DNA from: Prorocentrum cordatum
Taxonomy: Eukaryota > Sar > Dinophyceae > Prorocentrales > Prorocentraceae
DNA: 64,000 bases
Reading direction: 5' to 3'
Assembly (NCBI GenBank): GCA_963575745.1
Contig: CAUYUJ010002769.1
Span: 417,501 to 481,500, forward strand
Shown piece after piece: positions 30,483 through 41,415 of this stretch. Numbering within the stretch: position 1 is the first letter of the stretch; the number at the start of each line of letters is the position of its first letter. Made by a program: the position numbers and the translations under genes. The notes beneath the pieces were generated by a model that saw only the letters and a program-made list of their open reading frames with translations, was not told where the DNA came from and made no database searches.

Positions 30483-30685
30483 ACCCAGACACCTGGCGGC
30501 TCGCAACGCCCGCGCCCCGAGGTGGCGGAGTCCCAGGAGCGCAGGCTGCTCGCCCACGCGGCGCTCCGGAGCAACCCCGGCTACGACCTGTCCGACCCCT
30601 GGCTGGTCGAGGCCGCGAGCCCGGAGAGCCGGCAGCGCGCGCTGGTGCCAGGCGCGCGCGCGCGGGCCGGCTCCGAGAGGACGAC
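30483..30685 (+). CDS. Candidate exon with a good splice donor, unknown protein
   Basis: The frame reads EVAESQERRLLAHAALRSNP, GYDLSDPWLVEAASPESRQR and ALVPGARARAGSERTT. It is charged, non-repetitive and helix-like in its first half. The island ends ACGAC followed by GTGAGG at 30686, a strong donor match. The acceptor is probably the CAG at 30489-30491 or another AG nearby. The following intron would hold the R1 element. No family recognised. Confidence 0.4.
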
Positions 30686-30720
30686 GTGAGGGCACGGGGC
30701 CCGTCCCAGGACCAGGCAGG

Positions 30721-30880
30721 GAGGAGCCTCGAAGAGCAGGGTGCACGAGCATGATTTCTCGAAGGTTCGCGCAGAGTGCTTGGATCGGCGTTGGGCCCCC
30801 CTGGCGGCGCCTCCGGCGCCGATCCAAGAAATCCGCGCGGACCGCAGTGAAGCTATGTTTTGTGCCGCTTCTTGCTCCTC
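30721..30880. mobile_element. R1 TIR element, copy 1
   Basis: Core 30764-30844 is a near palindrome: TTCGCGCAGAGTGCTTGGAT to the left and the inverse of TCCGCGCGGATTTCTTGGAT to the right around TGGCGGCGCCTCCGGCGCC. Weaker inverted similarity reaches GAGGAGC at 30721 and GCTCCTC at 30880. It is related to 53612-53806 and to fragments at 3463, 29060 and 32288. Confidence 0.75.
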
Positions 30881-31228
30881 TATAGCGTCGGCGCAAACAG
30901 GCAAGCGTGGGACCAGAATTGGGCCGAACGAGCGGGGGGGATAGGGACAGGGGTGTTGCGAAATCTGCTGCATGCAGCTGGTTTCGGCCCCGCCGCCAGG
31001 CCCATCCCACGATACATGGGCGCCTCCCTGCGCCGGGAGGCGCTGGGAAAATCAGCTACGTGAGCTGATTCTTTATCTTACCCTTTACTATGCCCCCCTG
31101 TCGTTCCCCCCGCCAGAAGCAGCATGCAAGGACGGGGAGCCCAGGACCAGCAGGAGTCGTCAGGGAACGGGTCTGCGCATGCTCTTTGTTGCTGCCGAGC
31201 GTCCCGCCCTCTGCGGGAAAGGGGGGGG
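30881..31228. other. Unassigned stretch
   Basis: No recognisable gene; ends in a nine-base G run just before the R6 duplication. Confidence 0.5.
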
Positions 31229-31410
31229 GCGCAGGCGTAAGTCGGGCATGTCCCTCTACAGGAGGAAAATTCAAAATTGTTTGGAAAATAGTCTGGGGAC
31301 GATGTTTCTACTGTTGTTTTGTATGTTTGGATATATTCTGCTTATTTTTCTTCCAGAATGCCTGAAGGAGGACAGGCCTGAAGGAGGACATGCCTGACCT
31401 AAGCGTAGGC
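31229..31410 (+). mobile_element. R6 TIR element with target duplication and exact GC-AG excision sites
   Basis: The element at 31237-31402 starts GTAAGTCGGGCATGTCCCTC and ends GGACATGCCTGACCTAA. Flanks are GCGCAGGC (31229-31236) and GCGTAGGC (31403-31410). Cutting GC at 31235 to AG at 31408 (174 bases) would restore one duplication copy exactly, and GTAAGT at 31237 is an alternative consensus donor. It contains a second near-repeat, CTGAAGGAGGACA, at its right end. Confidence 0.85.
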
Positions 31411-32009
31411 ATCCCAACCCTTCCTGAGAAACTCGCAGGGCCCCGGGACCGTCAAGAAATGGCTCGGGACGACAAGCCGACCTGGGGGGGAGGGTTGGCT
31501 AACGACGCGGGCCGCAGCTGTCGCATCGCATCAAGGATCGGCAAAACGCTCACAGAAGGTCCCCAGTGCAGGGGCCACTCTTGTGTGTGTGTGTGTGTTC
31601 GACCGATCTTGTCCTCCCCCCCTCCCCCCTGGACGACGACGACCGTGTGCCAGACCAGCTCGATGCATGCCGCGGTGGGTGCCGGCACGAGGCGGAAGCG
31701 TGCATCGAATTGGCCTATGTCTCACCCCTCCCTCCTCCCCCCCCCCCCCGCTCCCCTCCCCCCCTCTCCTTTTGCGTTTTGCCAGGGGGGCTTGCTCGCG
31801 CTTGTGACAGAAACAGTGCGTCGAATTGACCTTGCATCCGGATGGCGTCGTCCAAGATCCCCCCCCCGCACTCCTTACCTGCCTCCCCGCGGCTCCTCCG
31901 CCCGCGGGCGCGCTGCACTGGGAGACCCCTCCCTCTTCGGCGTCGATCTGGACGATAACTGACGACGGTCACGGTCTCGACGACGACAGTGGCGGTGCCG
32001 CCGTCAACG
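31411..32009. other. Unassigned stretch
   Basis: 31435-31480 (GGGCCCCGGGACCGTCAAGA, GGCTCGGGACGA) matches the core of R5. A short GT run lies at 31583-31598. No gene recognised. Confidence 0.5.
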
Positions 32010-32074
32010 ACAGCGACGACGACGACGACGACGACGCCCGACGCCTGACGCCCGACGACGACGACGACGACGCC

Positions 32075-32131
<57 letters not shown>

Positions 32132-32150
32132 CCGACGACGACGACGACGA
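32010..32150. repeat. GAC/CGA trinucleotide array
   Basis: About 140 bases of GAC with GCCC interruptions. Confidence 0.95.
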
Positions 32151-32284
32151 CCGCGACGGCGGCGGCGGCGGCTGCCGCGCGAGGCGTGCCTTGCCGGGTC
32201 GTGGGAGGCCAAGACGTCGTGGCCTACGTCGGGCCTGGGGAGACGAGCCGCCGCCGCCCCTCGCCAAGAGAGCCGAAGGAGGTG

Positions 32285-32312
32285 AGAAGGTCCGCGCGGA
32301 GTGCTCGGATCT
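32285..32312. repeat. R1 end fragment
   Basis: GGTCCGCGCGGAGTGCTCGG then ATCTGCGC matches the R1 terminal sequence; no partner end nearby. Confidence 0.5.
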
Positions 32313-33519
32313 GCGCGATGATATACCAAAGAGCTCTCAAGCTGTGATTGCGCACTTGTTCGGCCTGGCTCTAGGACGTGTCTTGCGACTAGCCTCGGCG
32401 GCTACGGTTCGCATCACATTCACGCAATAGTGCATTCATGCAAAGCTGCACACCTGCAGCAAGTCGTTCAAACCATTTACGATCGCACTTGAGCCGAGCA
32501 TCGTTGCACATTTCTTTATCACTCTTGAGCCGATCATCGTTGCCTCTGTGCAGGGCCCCCGTGCATGTGCTCATGACCGGGCGCCCCCGCAAGCGCTGGC
32601 AAGATTCGTTTTTTTTCCACGAGGTTAGCGAGCCCGACGCCTGCCCAGGCACGGGCGCGGGGCACCCCCCCCCGCAGCGCCTCCTGCTTCTTGGTTCTTC
32701 CTCCCTTTTCCTCGTTCGACCGCGCGCTGGGGAGGGGCTTCCAGCGCCGACCCACGGGCCCTCCGAAGTGTATAGATGCTCTCATGCCCCTCGTCCTTCT
32801 CTTCGACGTGGGGGTTGGGGACTCGTCGCAATGTCTGCAGAGCAGGGAAGGCACCACAAAGACACGTAGCCCAGGCCACCCTCAGAGGCGCGAAGAGCAT
32901 CACGCGCCACGGTCTGGTTCACAGCAGCTGCCCTAGCCCACGGAGGGCGGCGCGAGGGCGCGAGGGAGCGAAGATGACCGCGCATCGCACACGGCGCATC
33001 TCACATCGCGGGGCGCGATGTGCGAAGTTGGGTGGCTGCAGCCGAGGAGGGCGGCGCGAGGTCACGCTGCGCCCTAGCGAGCGTGTGATGGGGTATAGCA
33101 CAAGCTCACGCGTGCGCCCACACCGTAATCCTCAAGGCCGTAGGACCGTCTAGAACGGCGTGCGTCGCAGTCCATTGCACCTTCTTCATCCAGGGAGACA
33201 AAATCTGGTGTGGAAGGCCTTGCGGAGGCTCAGCGTGCCTCCGAAATTAGACGTTACCTGGAGACGGGCCGTCATAGCCCACCTCGGGGACGCCCCGAGG
33301 GCCAGGTCTTCGCACGTGCCGCGGCTGGAGCCGTGCTGCACCGCATCCACTCGGTGTGAGTCGCCCTGGGGGGGCGGCTGGGCCCCCCCCCCGAAGGGGT
33401 CTCGAGGGGCGGGACGGAGAGGTCTCGCCCGACTCCCCGCTCGCGCCTCGGCCTTTTACCCTTCAGGTGTGATGGTGGGGTCGCGGGTAGCGCCCAAGCT
33501 GCTGCAGAGCGATCGGGGC
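32313..33519. other. Unassigned stretch
   Basis: About 1.2 kb of mixed sequence. GGCGCGAGG with CGCATCGC and GCGCATCTCACATCGC phrases near 32950-33060 form a small local repeat. No gene recognised. Confidence 0.5.
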
Positions 33520-33732
33520 TTTGGGGGGAGGGAGGGAGGCAGAGAGGGAGGGAGAGGGAGGGAGGATGAGAGGGAGGGAGGGAGGGAGGGAGGGATGAGG
33601 CGGCGGAGGAGGAGGAGGAGGAAGATTGGGCGGAGATAGGACAGGGAATGGCGGAGGAGGAGGAGGAGGAGGAGGAGGAGGAGGAGGAGGAGGAGGAGGA
33701 GGAGGAGGAGGAGGAGGAGGGGGAGGGGAATG
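33520..33732. repeat. GAGG then GGA microsatellites
   Basis: GAGG units to 33600, then pure GGA from 33648. Confidence 0.95.
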
Positions 33733-34081
33733 GGATGCAGGTGTAATGAGGGAGGTGGAGGGCGAGGATCCAGAGGAAGCGGGTGAGGGGGAAGGAGGTG
33801 GGGGGAGGAGGTGGAGAGAGGAGAGAAGCAAGCCAGGTGCGCTCGCACCATATCTGACATCCTGCCCCATTCCACACAACCCTTTCCATTGTGCGATTTC
33901 TTCTCTATCCGCAGTCGGGTGCTCTAGCAGACGTGGATCCTCAAAGTGGCCCGATCGTGCGGTACGCATTCCGGTAGGGAAGCTGTGTTCACTGGAAAAG
34001 AAGAGGTCGGGGAGGAAGGGGCGGAGGAGATGGTAGATGAGAATGGGGATGGGGATGGGGAGAATGAGAAAGGAGTTGGAG

Positions 34082-34145
34082 GAGCAGCAGCAGCAGCAGC
34101 AGCAGCAGCCGCAGCAGCAACAGCAGCAGCAGCCGGAGCAGCAGG
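34082..34145. repeat. CAG trinucleotide repeat
   Basis: About 18 CAG/GCA units with CCG and CAA interruptions. A polyQ frame of 71 codons spans it but lacks other support. Confidence 0.9.
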
Positions 34146-34735
34146 AGGAGCCGGATGAGCAGGGAGGCCAGGGGAAGGGGGAGGAGGGGCAAAATTTGTG
34201 GCAACACCGACCAACGAGTATTGACTGGGTCCAGCAATGTGGCTCGAGCTGAGGAGAGATCGCCATCCTGAACGAAGAAAGTACAGCGCCGATCCATGAG
34301 TCCAACGCTGCAGCAGGAACAACAAATTGGAAGTAGCAAGAGGCACATACGAAGCATACACATTGTAATATTGCGTGCTGAAGAATCCGCGGGAGAGGTA
34401 TGGCTACCACGGCACAGTGTCAGGGAACATAGGGGAGCCTTACTCATATAGAATAGTTGAATGGAGGGGATAAGGGGTATGAAAATGAGAGGGATGTGGA
34501 AATAAGAGGACTGCGTAGTAGGAGCAGCACGACGAAGAGGGAACGAGGAATCATATAGGACCGACGAGGGCTGTGGAGGAGGAGCGGGCCATGGGATGGG
34601 CTGTGTCGAGGTGTCGGGGAGGTCAAAGGTTGAATTGGGAGAAACCACCAGTGACCCTGACCTGAGAGCTGGGAGGGCAAGGGGGAGGCCGTCATTTCCA
34701 AATTCCACGAAAAGCTATGTCCGCCCAACTCCCTG

Positions 34736-34736
<1 letters not shown>
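34146..34736. other. Unassigned stretch
   Basis: Purine-rich to 34190, otherwise ordinary sequence with no recognisable gene. Confidence 0.5.
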
Positions 34737-34827
<91 letters not shown>

Positions 34828-34829
34828 TC

Positions 34830-34861
<32 letters not shown>

Positions 34862-34869
34862 GTCATCAT

Positions 34870-34907
<38 letters not shown>

Positions 34908-34995
34908 GCACCATTATCAGCACCATTATCACCATCATCATCATCATCATCATCAGCATCAGCATCATCAGCATCAGCATCAGCATCAGCATCAT
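34737..34995. repeat. CAT microsatellite
   Basis: About 260 bases of CAT with CAG-containing variants toward the right end. Confidence 0.95.
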
Positions 34996-35520
34996 TGTCA
35001 ACAGCATCACCATTGTGCTCTAACGCCCAACCGCAACTGCCTCCGTGATACGATTCGCGATTGTTGCCATCAGCCTGCGGACGATGTCCACATGGTGTGA
35101 CCTGTTTGTTGTCTCTCTCTCTCTCTCTCGCTTTCTCGCCACCGTTGGGGAGAGGGGCGGGATAAGAGGGATGAGAGGAATCGTACTAGAAAGAGGAGGA
35201 GGAGGAGGCCGAGAGGCCAGGCCTTCTGACAGACACATTGAGGCCTGTGTGCTCACGGCTTGCTACTCAGTCCCCTCCATTTCCGATGCTCCCCTTCTCA
35301 TTTGCCTCCTCCTTCTCATGGTTGTTCTGTGGTGTTCAGTGTGTTCCCTAATCAGTGCTTGCACTGAAGGGGTCCTAGCGAATGTTGAAAAATTTGGAGA
35401 CAGTGCCTGGCCGATCTGGGCGGCCAAGTTCCCGGGTTTTTGGCTTCGGGTTCCCGATTCCCGGTTGCTGGTTTTGGGCCGATTTCGGTGGGCGGCGGGG
35501 TTCCAAGTTTCCGGGTTCCC
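34996..35520. other. Unassigned stretch
   Basis: Short CT run at 35114-35132. 35425-35520 has repeated GGGTTCCCG/GATTCCCGG phrases (small minisatellite). No gene recognised. Confidence 0.5.
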
Positions 35521-35800
35521 GGGTTCCGGTCGATCCCCTGATCGATCGGTATCACCATCGAGTTCATTACCAACCTCTCTATCGATCTCAGCGTCGGTTT
35601 CACAATCGGTTTCAATATTGATCTCACAATCGATTTTATTATAGATCGTACGAGCGATCTCACGATCGATCTCATCATCGATCTCACTGAATGGACTTCA
35701 CCAGCGGTCTCGCGATCGACCTCACTATCAACGTAACTATCGACCCCACGATTTATCTCATTATCGATCTCACAATCGGTCTCAATATCCACGCCAGTAA
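35521..35800. repeat. GATCTCACAATC-type 12-bp minisatellite
   Basis: GATCTCACGATC, GATCTCATCATC and GGTCTCACAATC-like units, about 12 bases each, diverged. Minus-strand frames read as Asp/Ile/Glu or Arg/Ser/Ile strings. Confidence 0.85.
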
Positions 35801-36340
35801 TTTTTAAGCCATCCATATATTCGTTTGTTTCTTTGGTGTAGTTTCTTTCCAATATATGCATGCACAGACATCTGTGTGCTGGAACATCGGGTCATACGTA
35901 TGTTGGGTAGTTGTAAATGTTTGCATGTTGGTAGTTTCTCTGTTTCTCGCCCTCTTGATCGATTTATGGCTTAAGCAGTATATCTCTCTATACCCATGAC
36001 CACCAGAGATCAAGGCGGCACAGGCGGAGTTATGCAAGATTGCTCCTCGAGCCCCAAAATGTCGGCCCGACGCGACCATGTGTTTGTTCTCTACCTCCTT
36101 GCACAGAGATATACACAGATATGTCGTTGTCGCATAACCCACCTCCGCCAGTCCTTCCCTCTCTCCTCACTTGTCTCCTTGACCTCCTCGTCATCCTTCA
36201 CTGCCATTCTCGTCCACGTCCCCTTCTTCTGCGCCTCCAGCCTTCTCTTCCCATTCTCCCTCCTCGCCATTCCTCTTCTCCTGCCGCCCCCCTCTCTCGG
36301 ACTCCTCGTCCTCCCCCTTCTCCTCGCTTTCCCCTCGCCT
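35801..36340. other. Unassigned stretch, CT-rich after 36180
   Basis: AT-balanced to about 36100, then increasingly pyrimidine-rich. No gene recognised. Confidence 0.5.
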
Positions 36341-36341
36341 C

Positions 36342-36520
36342 CCTCCTCCTCCTCCTCCTCCTCCTCCTCCTCCTCCTCCTCCTCCCTCCTCCTCCTCCTC
36401 CTCCTCCTCCTCCTCCTCCTCCTCCTCCTCCTCCTCCGCCTCCTCCTCCATCTCTGCCTTCACCTCCTCCTCCGCCTTCTCCTCCCCGCCTCCCCTCTCC
36501 TCTCCCGCCCCGCATCCCTC
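36342..36520. repeat. CCT microsatellite leading to a possible acceptor
   Basis: CCT units followed by CTCTCCTCTCCCG and AG, giving a long pyrimidine tract before the next island. Confidence 0.9.
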
Positions 36521-36526
36521 TCCCGA

Positions 36527-36690
36527 GGAGGTTGGCAGCTGCCGCGTGCGCCTTGCCAACGGGACGCTCAGCGCCTGCCCCGGCCAGAAGCTGCTGCCGC
36601 TGCCCACCCGGCCGGCCAGACAGGCCGCGCGCCGGGAGCCCCCTTTGCCAGCTGCTCGTTCCCCTCGCCCCGCATCTTCGTCAGCGTCCT
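36527..36690 (+). CDS. Candidate exon, unknown protein
   Basis: After CCCTCTCCCGAG (AG followed by G) the frame reads EVGSCRVRLANGTLSACPGQ, KLLPLPTRPARQ. The first 28 residues look like a folded-domain fragment, then it becomes Ala/Pro/Ser-rich and runs into an R5 element. The donor is undefined. No family recognised. Confidence 0.3.
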
Positions 36691-36694
36691 CCCC

Positions 36695-36869
36695 AGAGAT
36701 CCAACGTATTGAAAAAATCAAGGCGGTGTTTTTCCGTCACTTTCGGCCTCTAGGGGCCATCGCCGAGCCCCGGGACCGTCAACAAAAAAATCAGGATGAA
36801 AAACCCGTCCTGCAATGGGTCGAGACTTCCGGGGAACCCGCATCGAACAAATCACGACGTCGGATCTCT
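36695..36869 (+). mobile_element. R5 TIR element, copy 1
   Basis: Starts AGAGATCCAACGTATTGAAA and ends ACGACGTCGGATCTCT; the first and last 13 bases are inverted (AGAGATCCRACGT). Interior TTTTTCCGTCACTTTCGGCC, CCCCGGGACCGTCAAC and GGGTCGAGACTTCCGGGGA is shared with 49332-49487 and, inverted, with 52530-52713. Confidence 0.85.
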
Positions 36870-36940
36870 CGGTCGTTCTCTCCGTGCCCCCCATCGCGGG
36901 CGAAAAGAACATGTGAGAATCCGCGGCCTGGCGGGCCAGG

Positions 36941-37417
36941 GCGTTTTGTCGCGGATGCCCGGCGCAGAACGCATCCGTGCGACCGTGCATCCGCCAGATC
37001 GCGTTTCGGAATCCAGACCGCGAGGCGCGGGCATGGATACGTTCGCCGCTCGTGAGCCCACCACTCCCCCCGGCTCGGCCCGGAACCGACGGAGGGGGCT
37101 CGACAGCTGCACTGGGCACGCCCGCGCGCAAGGGAAGGGGGGACAGCGGCTGCAGCACGGGGGGAGTTGACGAGCGAGGCCAACCCTACGCCGGTGCCTG
37201 TCGTGCGCATGCAGACTCCGCTTGTGCCCCCCCGAGCCGAGCGGTGGGGGCCGTATGGCGGCGCGGCGGCCAGAGCTGGGCGAGGTCCTCCAGGAGGCTC
37301 GTCACGAACGACGAAGGTACCCATGTCCGCGCATTCGCGGTCTTTATTCGGGGGCGCGATCTCGCGGATACGCGGTCGCACAGATTCGCTCCGCGTAGGG
37401 CATTCACGAGAAAGCTC
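36941..37417. mobile_element. R17: 477-bp element with ~115-bp inverted ends
   Basis: 36941-37055 and 37301-37417 are inverted copies at about 75-80 percent by eye. Landmarks are TGTGCGACCGCGTATCCGCG on the minus strand against CGTGCGACCGTGCATCCGCC on the plus, followed by AGATCGCG and AGACCGCGA in both. Both arms can be read as similar peptides (CDRASARSRFGIQTAR and CDRVSARSRPRIKTAN), which reflects the inverted repeat rather than two genes. Confidence 0.75.
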
Positions 37418-37478
37418 TCCGTATCGGCGGGTCGGCCCGGGGGCCTGACCTGCGAAGCCGCGGATAAGGATGTGTCTT

Positions 37479-37895
<417 letters not shown>

Positions 37896-38099
37896 GTCGC
37901 CCGCGAGGGGCTTGGCAGTCCCTCGGAGCAGCCTGGCGGGAGCTGCCGCGGCGTGACGGGCTACTGCTCGGCGGCCGCAGTCCGACACCACATGTCCGAC
38001 TCTCGCCCTGCAACGGACCGATGGTGATGGTCGATTTTCCACCACCGCTACCACAGGTAGGACGGGGGAGAAGGGAGGATGGGGAGGTCCTCCTCTTTC

Positions 38100-38400
38100 T
38101 TCTTCTCCTCCTCCTCCTCCTCCTCCCCCTCCTCCTCCTCCTCGTCCTCCTCCTCCTCCTCCTCCTCCTCCTCCTCCTCCTCCTCCTCCTCCTCCACTCC
38201 CTCCTCCCTTCCGCCCCCCTCTCTCGGACTCCTCGCCCTCCCCCTTCTCCTCTCGCTTTCCCCTCGCCTCCTCCTCCTCCTCCTCCCCCTCCCTCCTCCT
38301 CTTCCTCTCCTCCTCCTCCTCCTCTTCCCTCCTCCTCCTTCTCCTCCTCCTCCTCATCCTCCTCATCCTCCTCATCCTCCTCATCCTCCTCCCTCTCCTG
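38100..38400. repeat. CCT / TCC array
   Basis: CCT with CTCGTC, CCCT and CATCCT variants over 300 bases. Confidence 0.95.
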
Positions 38401-38464
38401 CCTACGATAGTGGTGGTGGATATCGGCCCATCAGATGGGGATGGGACCCGCCATTCCCTGCCGC

Positions 38465-38902
38465 CCTTCGGGAGACCCCGCGCGGCCAGCGCTAGCCGCT
38501 CGGCACTGGCCGCCGAGCACCACGTGGGGTTCACTGAAGCAGCTTTGCATCTACACGTGCGCTGATCGATTAGCACGGAACGTCGCGGCAAAGAAGTGCC
38601 TCATTTGTCGGCGCCATCACCCGAGCCTGATCGATCCGTCAGGACCCCCCGGTCTCACATCGGGGCAAGATGCACCCATCGTGCGTTTGTTTCGCGACGG
38701 ATGGGTACAGTGGGGGCATTGGTTCAGGAATGTGCCCAGGAGGCTGCAGACCCTGGAGGACTCCTTATCTGATGAGGGCGGTGGTGATATCCCTGGCCGG
38801 TCCACGATTGGAGTTCCACCGGCTTGCAGACCCTGCGTTCCTTCTCTGGTGGTGCCTTATCCGAGGCCGTCACCGCATGAGTGGCCGCGCTCGCGCTGGT
38901 GA
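38465..38902 (+). CDS. Weak candidate coding segment, unknown protein
   Basis: A non-repetitive frame includes WGSLKQLCIYTCADRLARNV, AAKKCLICRRHHPSLIDPSG and RDGWVQWGHWFRNVPRRLQT. Cys/His and Trp content is higher than in shadow frames and Cys-x2-Cys occurs once. The start, splice sites and family are unknown, and the competing frames are not clearly worse. Confidence 0.2.
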   Translation, partial: PSGDPARPALAARHWPPSTTWGSLKQLCIYTCADRLARNVAAKKCLICRRHHPSLIDPSGPPGLTSGQDAPIVRLFRDGWVQWGHWFRNVPRRLQTLEDSLSDEGGGDIPGRSTIGVPPACRPCVPSLVVPYPRPSPHEWPRSRW

Positions 38903-39131
38903 CGCTCGAGTCTGTCCGGGCGCCGCCCCTCGGCCCTTCCCGCCGGCCGTCCAGGGCGGTCGGCACTTCGTGTGGACGGAGGCAGGCGAGCTCACGGGTG
39001 CAGTGCACGTCGGGAGGAGCGACGGAAGGGCACGACGCGAGGAGGAGGGGCACGGACGGCACGATCAGAGGGGTCGTTCACCTCTTCCTATGCCACTTCC
39101 TGCCGTCACGCTCGGGCAGCCCCTCCATCAA

Positions 39132-39360
39132 GCAGCGGCGAAGCGTCCTGGCTCGCCTTGAGGCCCACCAGAGAATTTTCGAAAAACCTTTTGTCGTCTG
39201 CGCGAAAGGTTCTTAGAACATTTCTGGCTGGGACGGTTTTTTTCATCACATCGGGCTTATGTTATAAGAACATGGTTGTTGTTATAAGAACATCTGGGGG
39301 TTCTAAGAACATCTCGTGGTAGGCCTACAGGGATGCCGGGACGGTCGGCCCCTGCTCAAC
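39132..39360 (+). repeat. R7 dispersed repeat, copy 1
   Basis: Shares GCAGYGGCGAAGCGTC, GGTTCTAAGAACATCTC, AGGCCT and ATGCCGGGACGGT with CCCTGCTCAAC in order with 42361-42590. TTATAAGAACAT is repeated internally. Confidence 0.8.
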
Positions 39361-39506
39361 TTCACGAGCGGCTCCGCAGCGGAGTCTCACGTCTAGCTTT
39401 TCCGCTGCTGTTGCCGCCGCTGGTCCCCTTCTTGCTCCTCCCCGCAGGGCGACTGGGCGCTGGTGGTCGACATGCCCGCCGCCCAGGCCTCGGCGGCGCC
39501 CAGTCG

Positions 39507-39509
39507 TCT

Positions 39510-39547
<38 letters not shown>

Positions 39548-39578
39548 GCAGTCGTCGTCGTCGCCGCCGTCGCCGTCG
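39507..39578. repeat. GTC trinucleotide repeat
   Basis: GTCGTC units with TTG and GCC interruptions. Confidence 0.95.
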
Positions 39579-39724
39579 TGGGAAACCTGGGATTTATGCA
39601 AGGCGTGCTGGCTGAGTGAGCGACGGAGTGACAAGACGCGGTGGCAGTTGCTGTCGTTGTCGTTCTGCTGGTCTTCCCATCTTCTTCCGACTGGCGGACG
39701 CCGCGCCCTTCTCTTGAAGGCAGG

Positions 39725-39872
39725 GTGCGGACATACACAGTGGAGACCCATGCCAAGAAGCACAGTGTTTGCCTCCAGGGTGCCCCAGGCTCCTTGGGTT
39801 TCGATGGCCTTGCGATGGAACGCGTGACGCTCCCACACCAAAAATCCATAGACGTCGTTGCACAGTCCGCAC
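39725..39872 (-). mobile_element. R16 element copy 2, opposite orientation
   Basis: The ends GTGCGGACATACACAGTG and CACAGTCCGCAC are inverted. Interior CATGCCAAGAAGCACAGTGT, CTCCAGGGTGCCCCAGG and ACACCAAAAATCCAT is the reverse complement of the insert at 29501-29684. On the minus strand one frame reads VYGFLVWERHAFHRKAIETQ and GTLEANTVLLGMGLH; copy 1 has a stop in the equivalent place, so coding is doubtful. Confidence 0.7.
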
Positions 39873-40469
39873 AGTCGAGCCGCTGGGCGTTTCGCTGCCG
39901 GAGCGGTCATGGGCTGGTTTTGGCATTTTGGTGCTGAGGCTACGATTCCACATGGACCAGCGCCTCAGGCTTCCTGCTGTTCCTGATGCCACATGGATTA
40001 GCATGCCAGGCATGATGCAAGCAAGGACTTGGCCACTGAACAACTCCCCCCTGTCGCACCTCCAGGCTGGTCGAAAACGGCCAGGCATCTGGCCAGGCAC
40101 TTGGTCTGGTCGGAAGGGTGGCCAGGCATTTTTCCTTGACCGGTGAGCGTGAGCTCGTCTGCGCTGGGCGGCGGCAATAGGGCGCCACGAATGGAATCCT
40201 GCACTCATCACCGAAGGGGTGGCGGTGGCGATGTCATACGCTGTGACGGCTGCTGGAGGAGTGCAGGAGGCGCGGAGAACGCACGCACAGAGGCGGCACC
40301 GTGAGGGGTCGCAGCGTGACGGCGCGCCGACACCGCGGCAGGAGAGAAACAAAAATCCATGAACGTCCTTGGGTCTCAGGGTTGGGTCTCTTGTGGTCGA
40401 GCTCCTGCTGTAGTTTTCGGGAGGGCTCGAGACGGGGGCGGGGCGGGTTTCTCAGAAGGTACCCCGGGG
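39873..40469. other. Unassigned stretch
   Basis: GGTCGAAAACGGCCAGGCATC and TGGCCAGGCA phrases repeat near 40070-40125. No gene recognised. Confidence 0.5.
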
Positions 40470-40562
40470 GAGGAAGGGGAGGAGGGGGAGAAGGAGTAGG
40501 AGGAGGAGGAGGAGGAGGAGGAGGAGGAGGAAAAGAAGAAGGAGGAGGAGGAGGAGGAGGAG
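40470..40562. repeat. GGA microsatellite
   Basis: GGA/GAG with AAAGAAG interruption. Confidence 0.95.
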
Positions 40563-40732
40563 AACACCCCGCGCAGGCCTCTCGAGAGGGGGCCCCCCTG
40601 TGGGGGGGCGGGAGGCGGCCAGGCCCCGGACCCCGTCTGGGGACGGCGAGGCATTGCGCCTCGCGTGCCTCTGCGCCTCGCGGCTCGAGGAATCCAGGGG
40701 ATGAGCGGCATCGTGACGGGCACTCACCAATG

Positions 40733-40870
40733 TTACGTCGGGAATGTCCCTCCACAGGAGAAAATTCAAGAATGGTCCAAACATAGTCTGGGGACGATTT
40801 TTCTGGTTTTTTGTTTGACCATTTTGGAGTGTTTTTTAATTATTTTTTTCCTTCCAAAATTCGTGTAACG
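40733..40870 (+). mobile_element. R6 element copy, right end decayed
   Basis: Starts TTACGTCGGGAATGTCCCTC, contains GTCTGGGGACGATTTTTCTG and is AT-rich. The matching GGACATGCC end is not found. Confidence 0.7.
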
Positions 40871-41012
40871 GGTACTTTGGAGATTTGCCAAAAATTGCTG
40901 CTTTTGGGGGCTCTCTCTAGCCTCGCAGCGTTGCGTACATCGGGGATGGTTGGGTTCGCCGGGTCACTGGCCAAAGTGCCCGTTGGTGGAGTCCCGGTCA
41001 GAGGGGCGTTGA
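40871..41012. other. Unassigned stretch
   Basis: Short unique spacer between R6 and R15. Confidence 0.4.
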
Positions 41013-41210
41013 GGTGATAGTTTTTTCGTTCATTGTTTTGCCGATCCGCGCGGGCTCTCGCACCTTCCCTCCCCCCCCCTTGTGGAGTAGAGCTCGGCTG
41101 TTTCGCGCGCCTGTTTCGAGCAGGTGGAGTCTCCCCCAGTAGGACGCACTGCTGCAAGCAGTTGCGTTAAGCAGAGGTCCGGAGCCAGACCCCCTCCCTC
41201 CCCCCCGCTT
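41013..41210 (+). repeat. R15 dispersed repeat, copy 2
   Basis: Matches 16069-16245: TTTGCCGATC, GGAGTAGAGC, CGCCTGTTTCGAGCAGGTG, ACGCACTGCTGCAA, GGAGCCAGACCCCC. Confidence 0.8.
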
Positions 41211-41415
41211 TCCGCGCGCCTAGCCGCCAGATGTCTGGGATTGGCTACGCGCAGTTCGAGCGACCATTCGTCGAAGTGACCTTGGCGCGGGCCCACCGGG
41301 CTCCTCCCTGGCACCGGCTGCGCACTTGGATTTGGCCTTCCCGCGGCCCCCGAATACAGAAGTCACCCGTCGAGCGTGTCGCCGACGTCCGACACCCTCA
41401 ACGTATCAGTGTTAG

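Noticed and set aside
34082-34145. PolyQ protein
   Set aside because: Short CAG repeat in a 71-codon frame with no other coding support.
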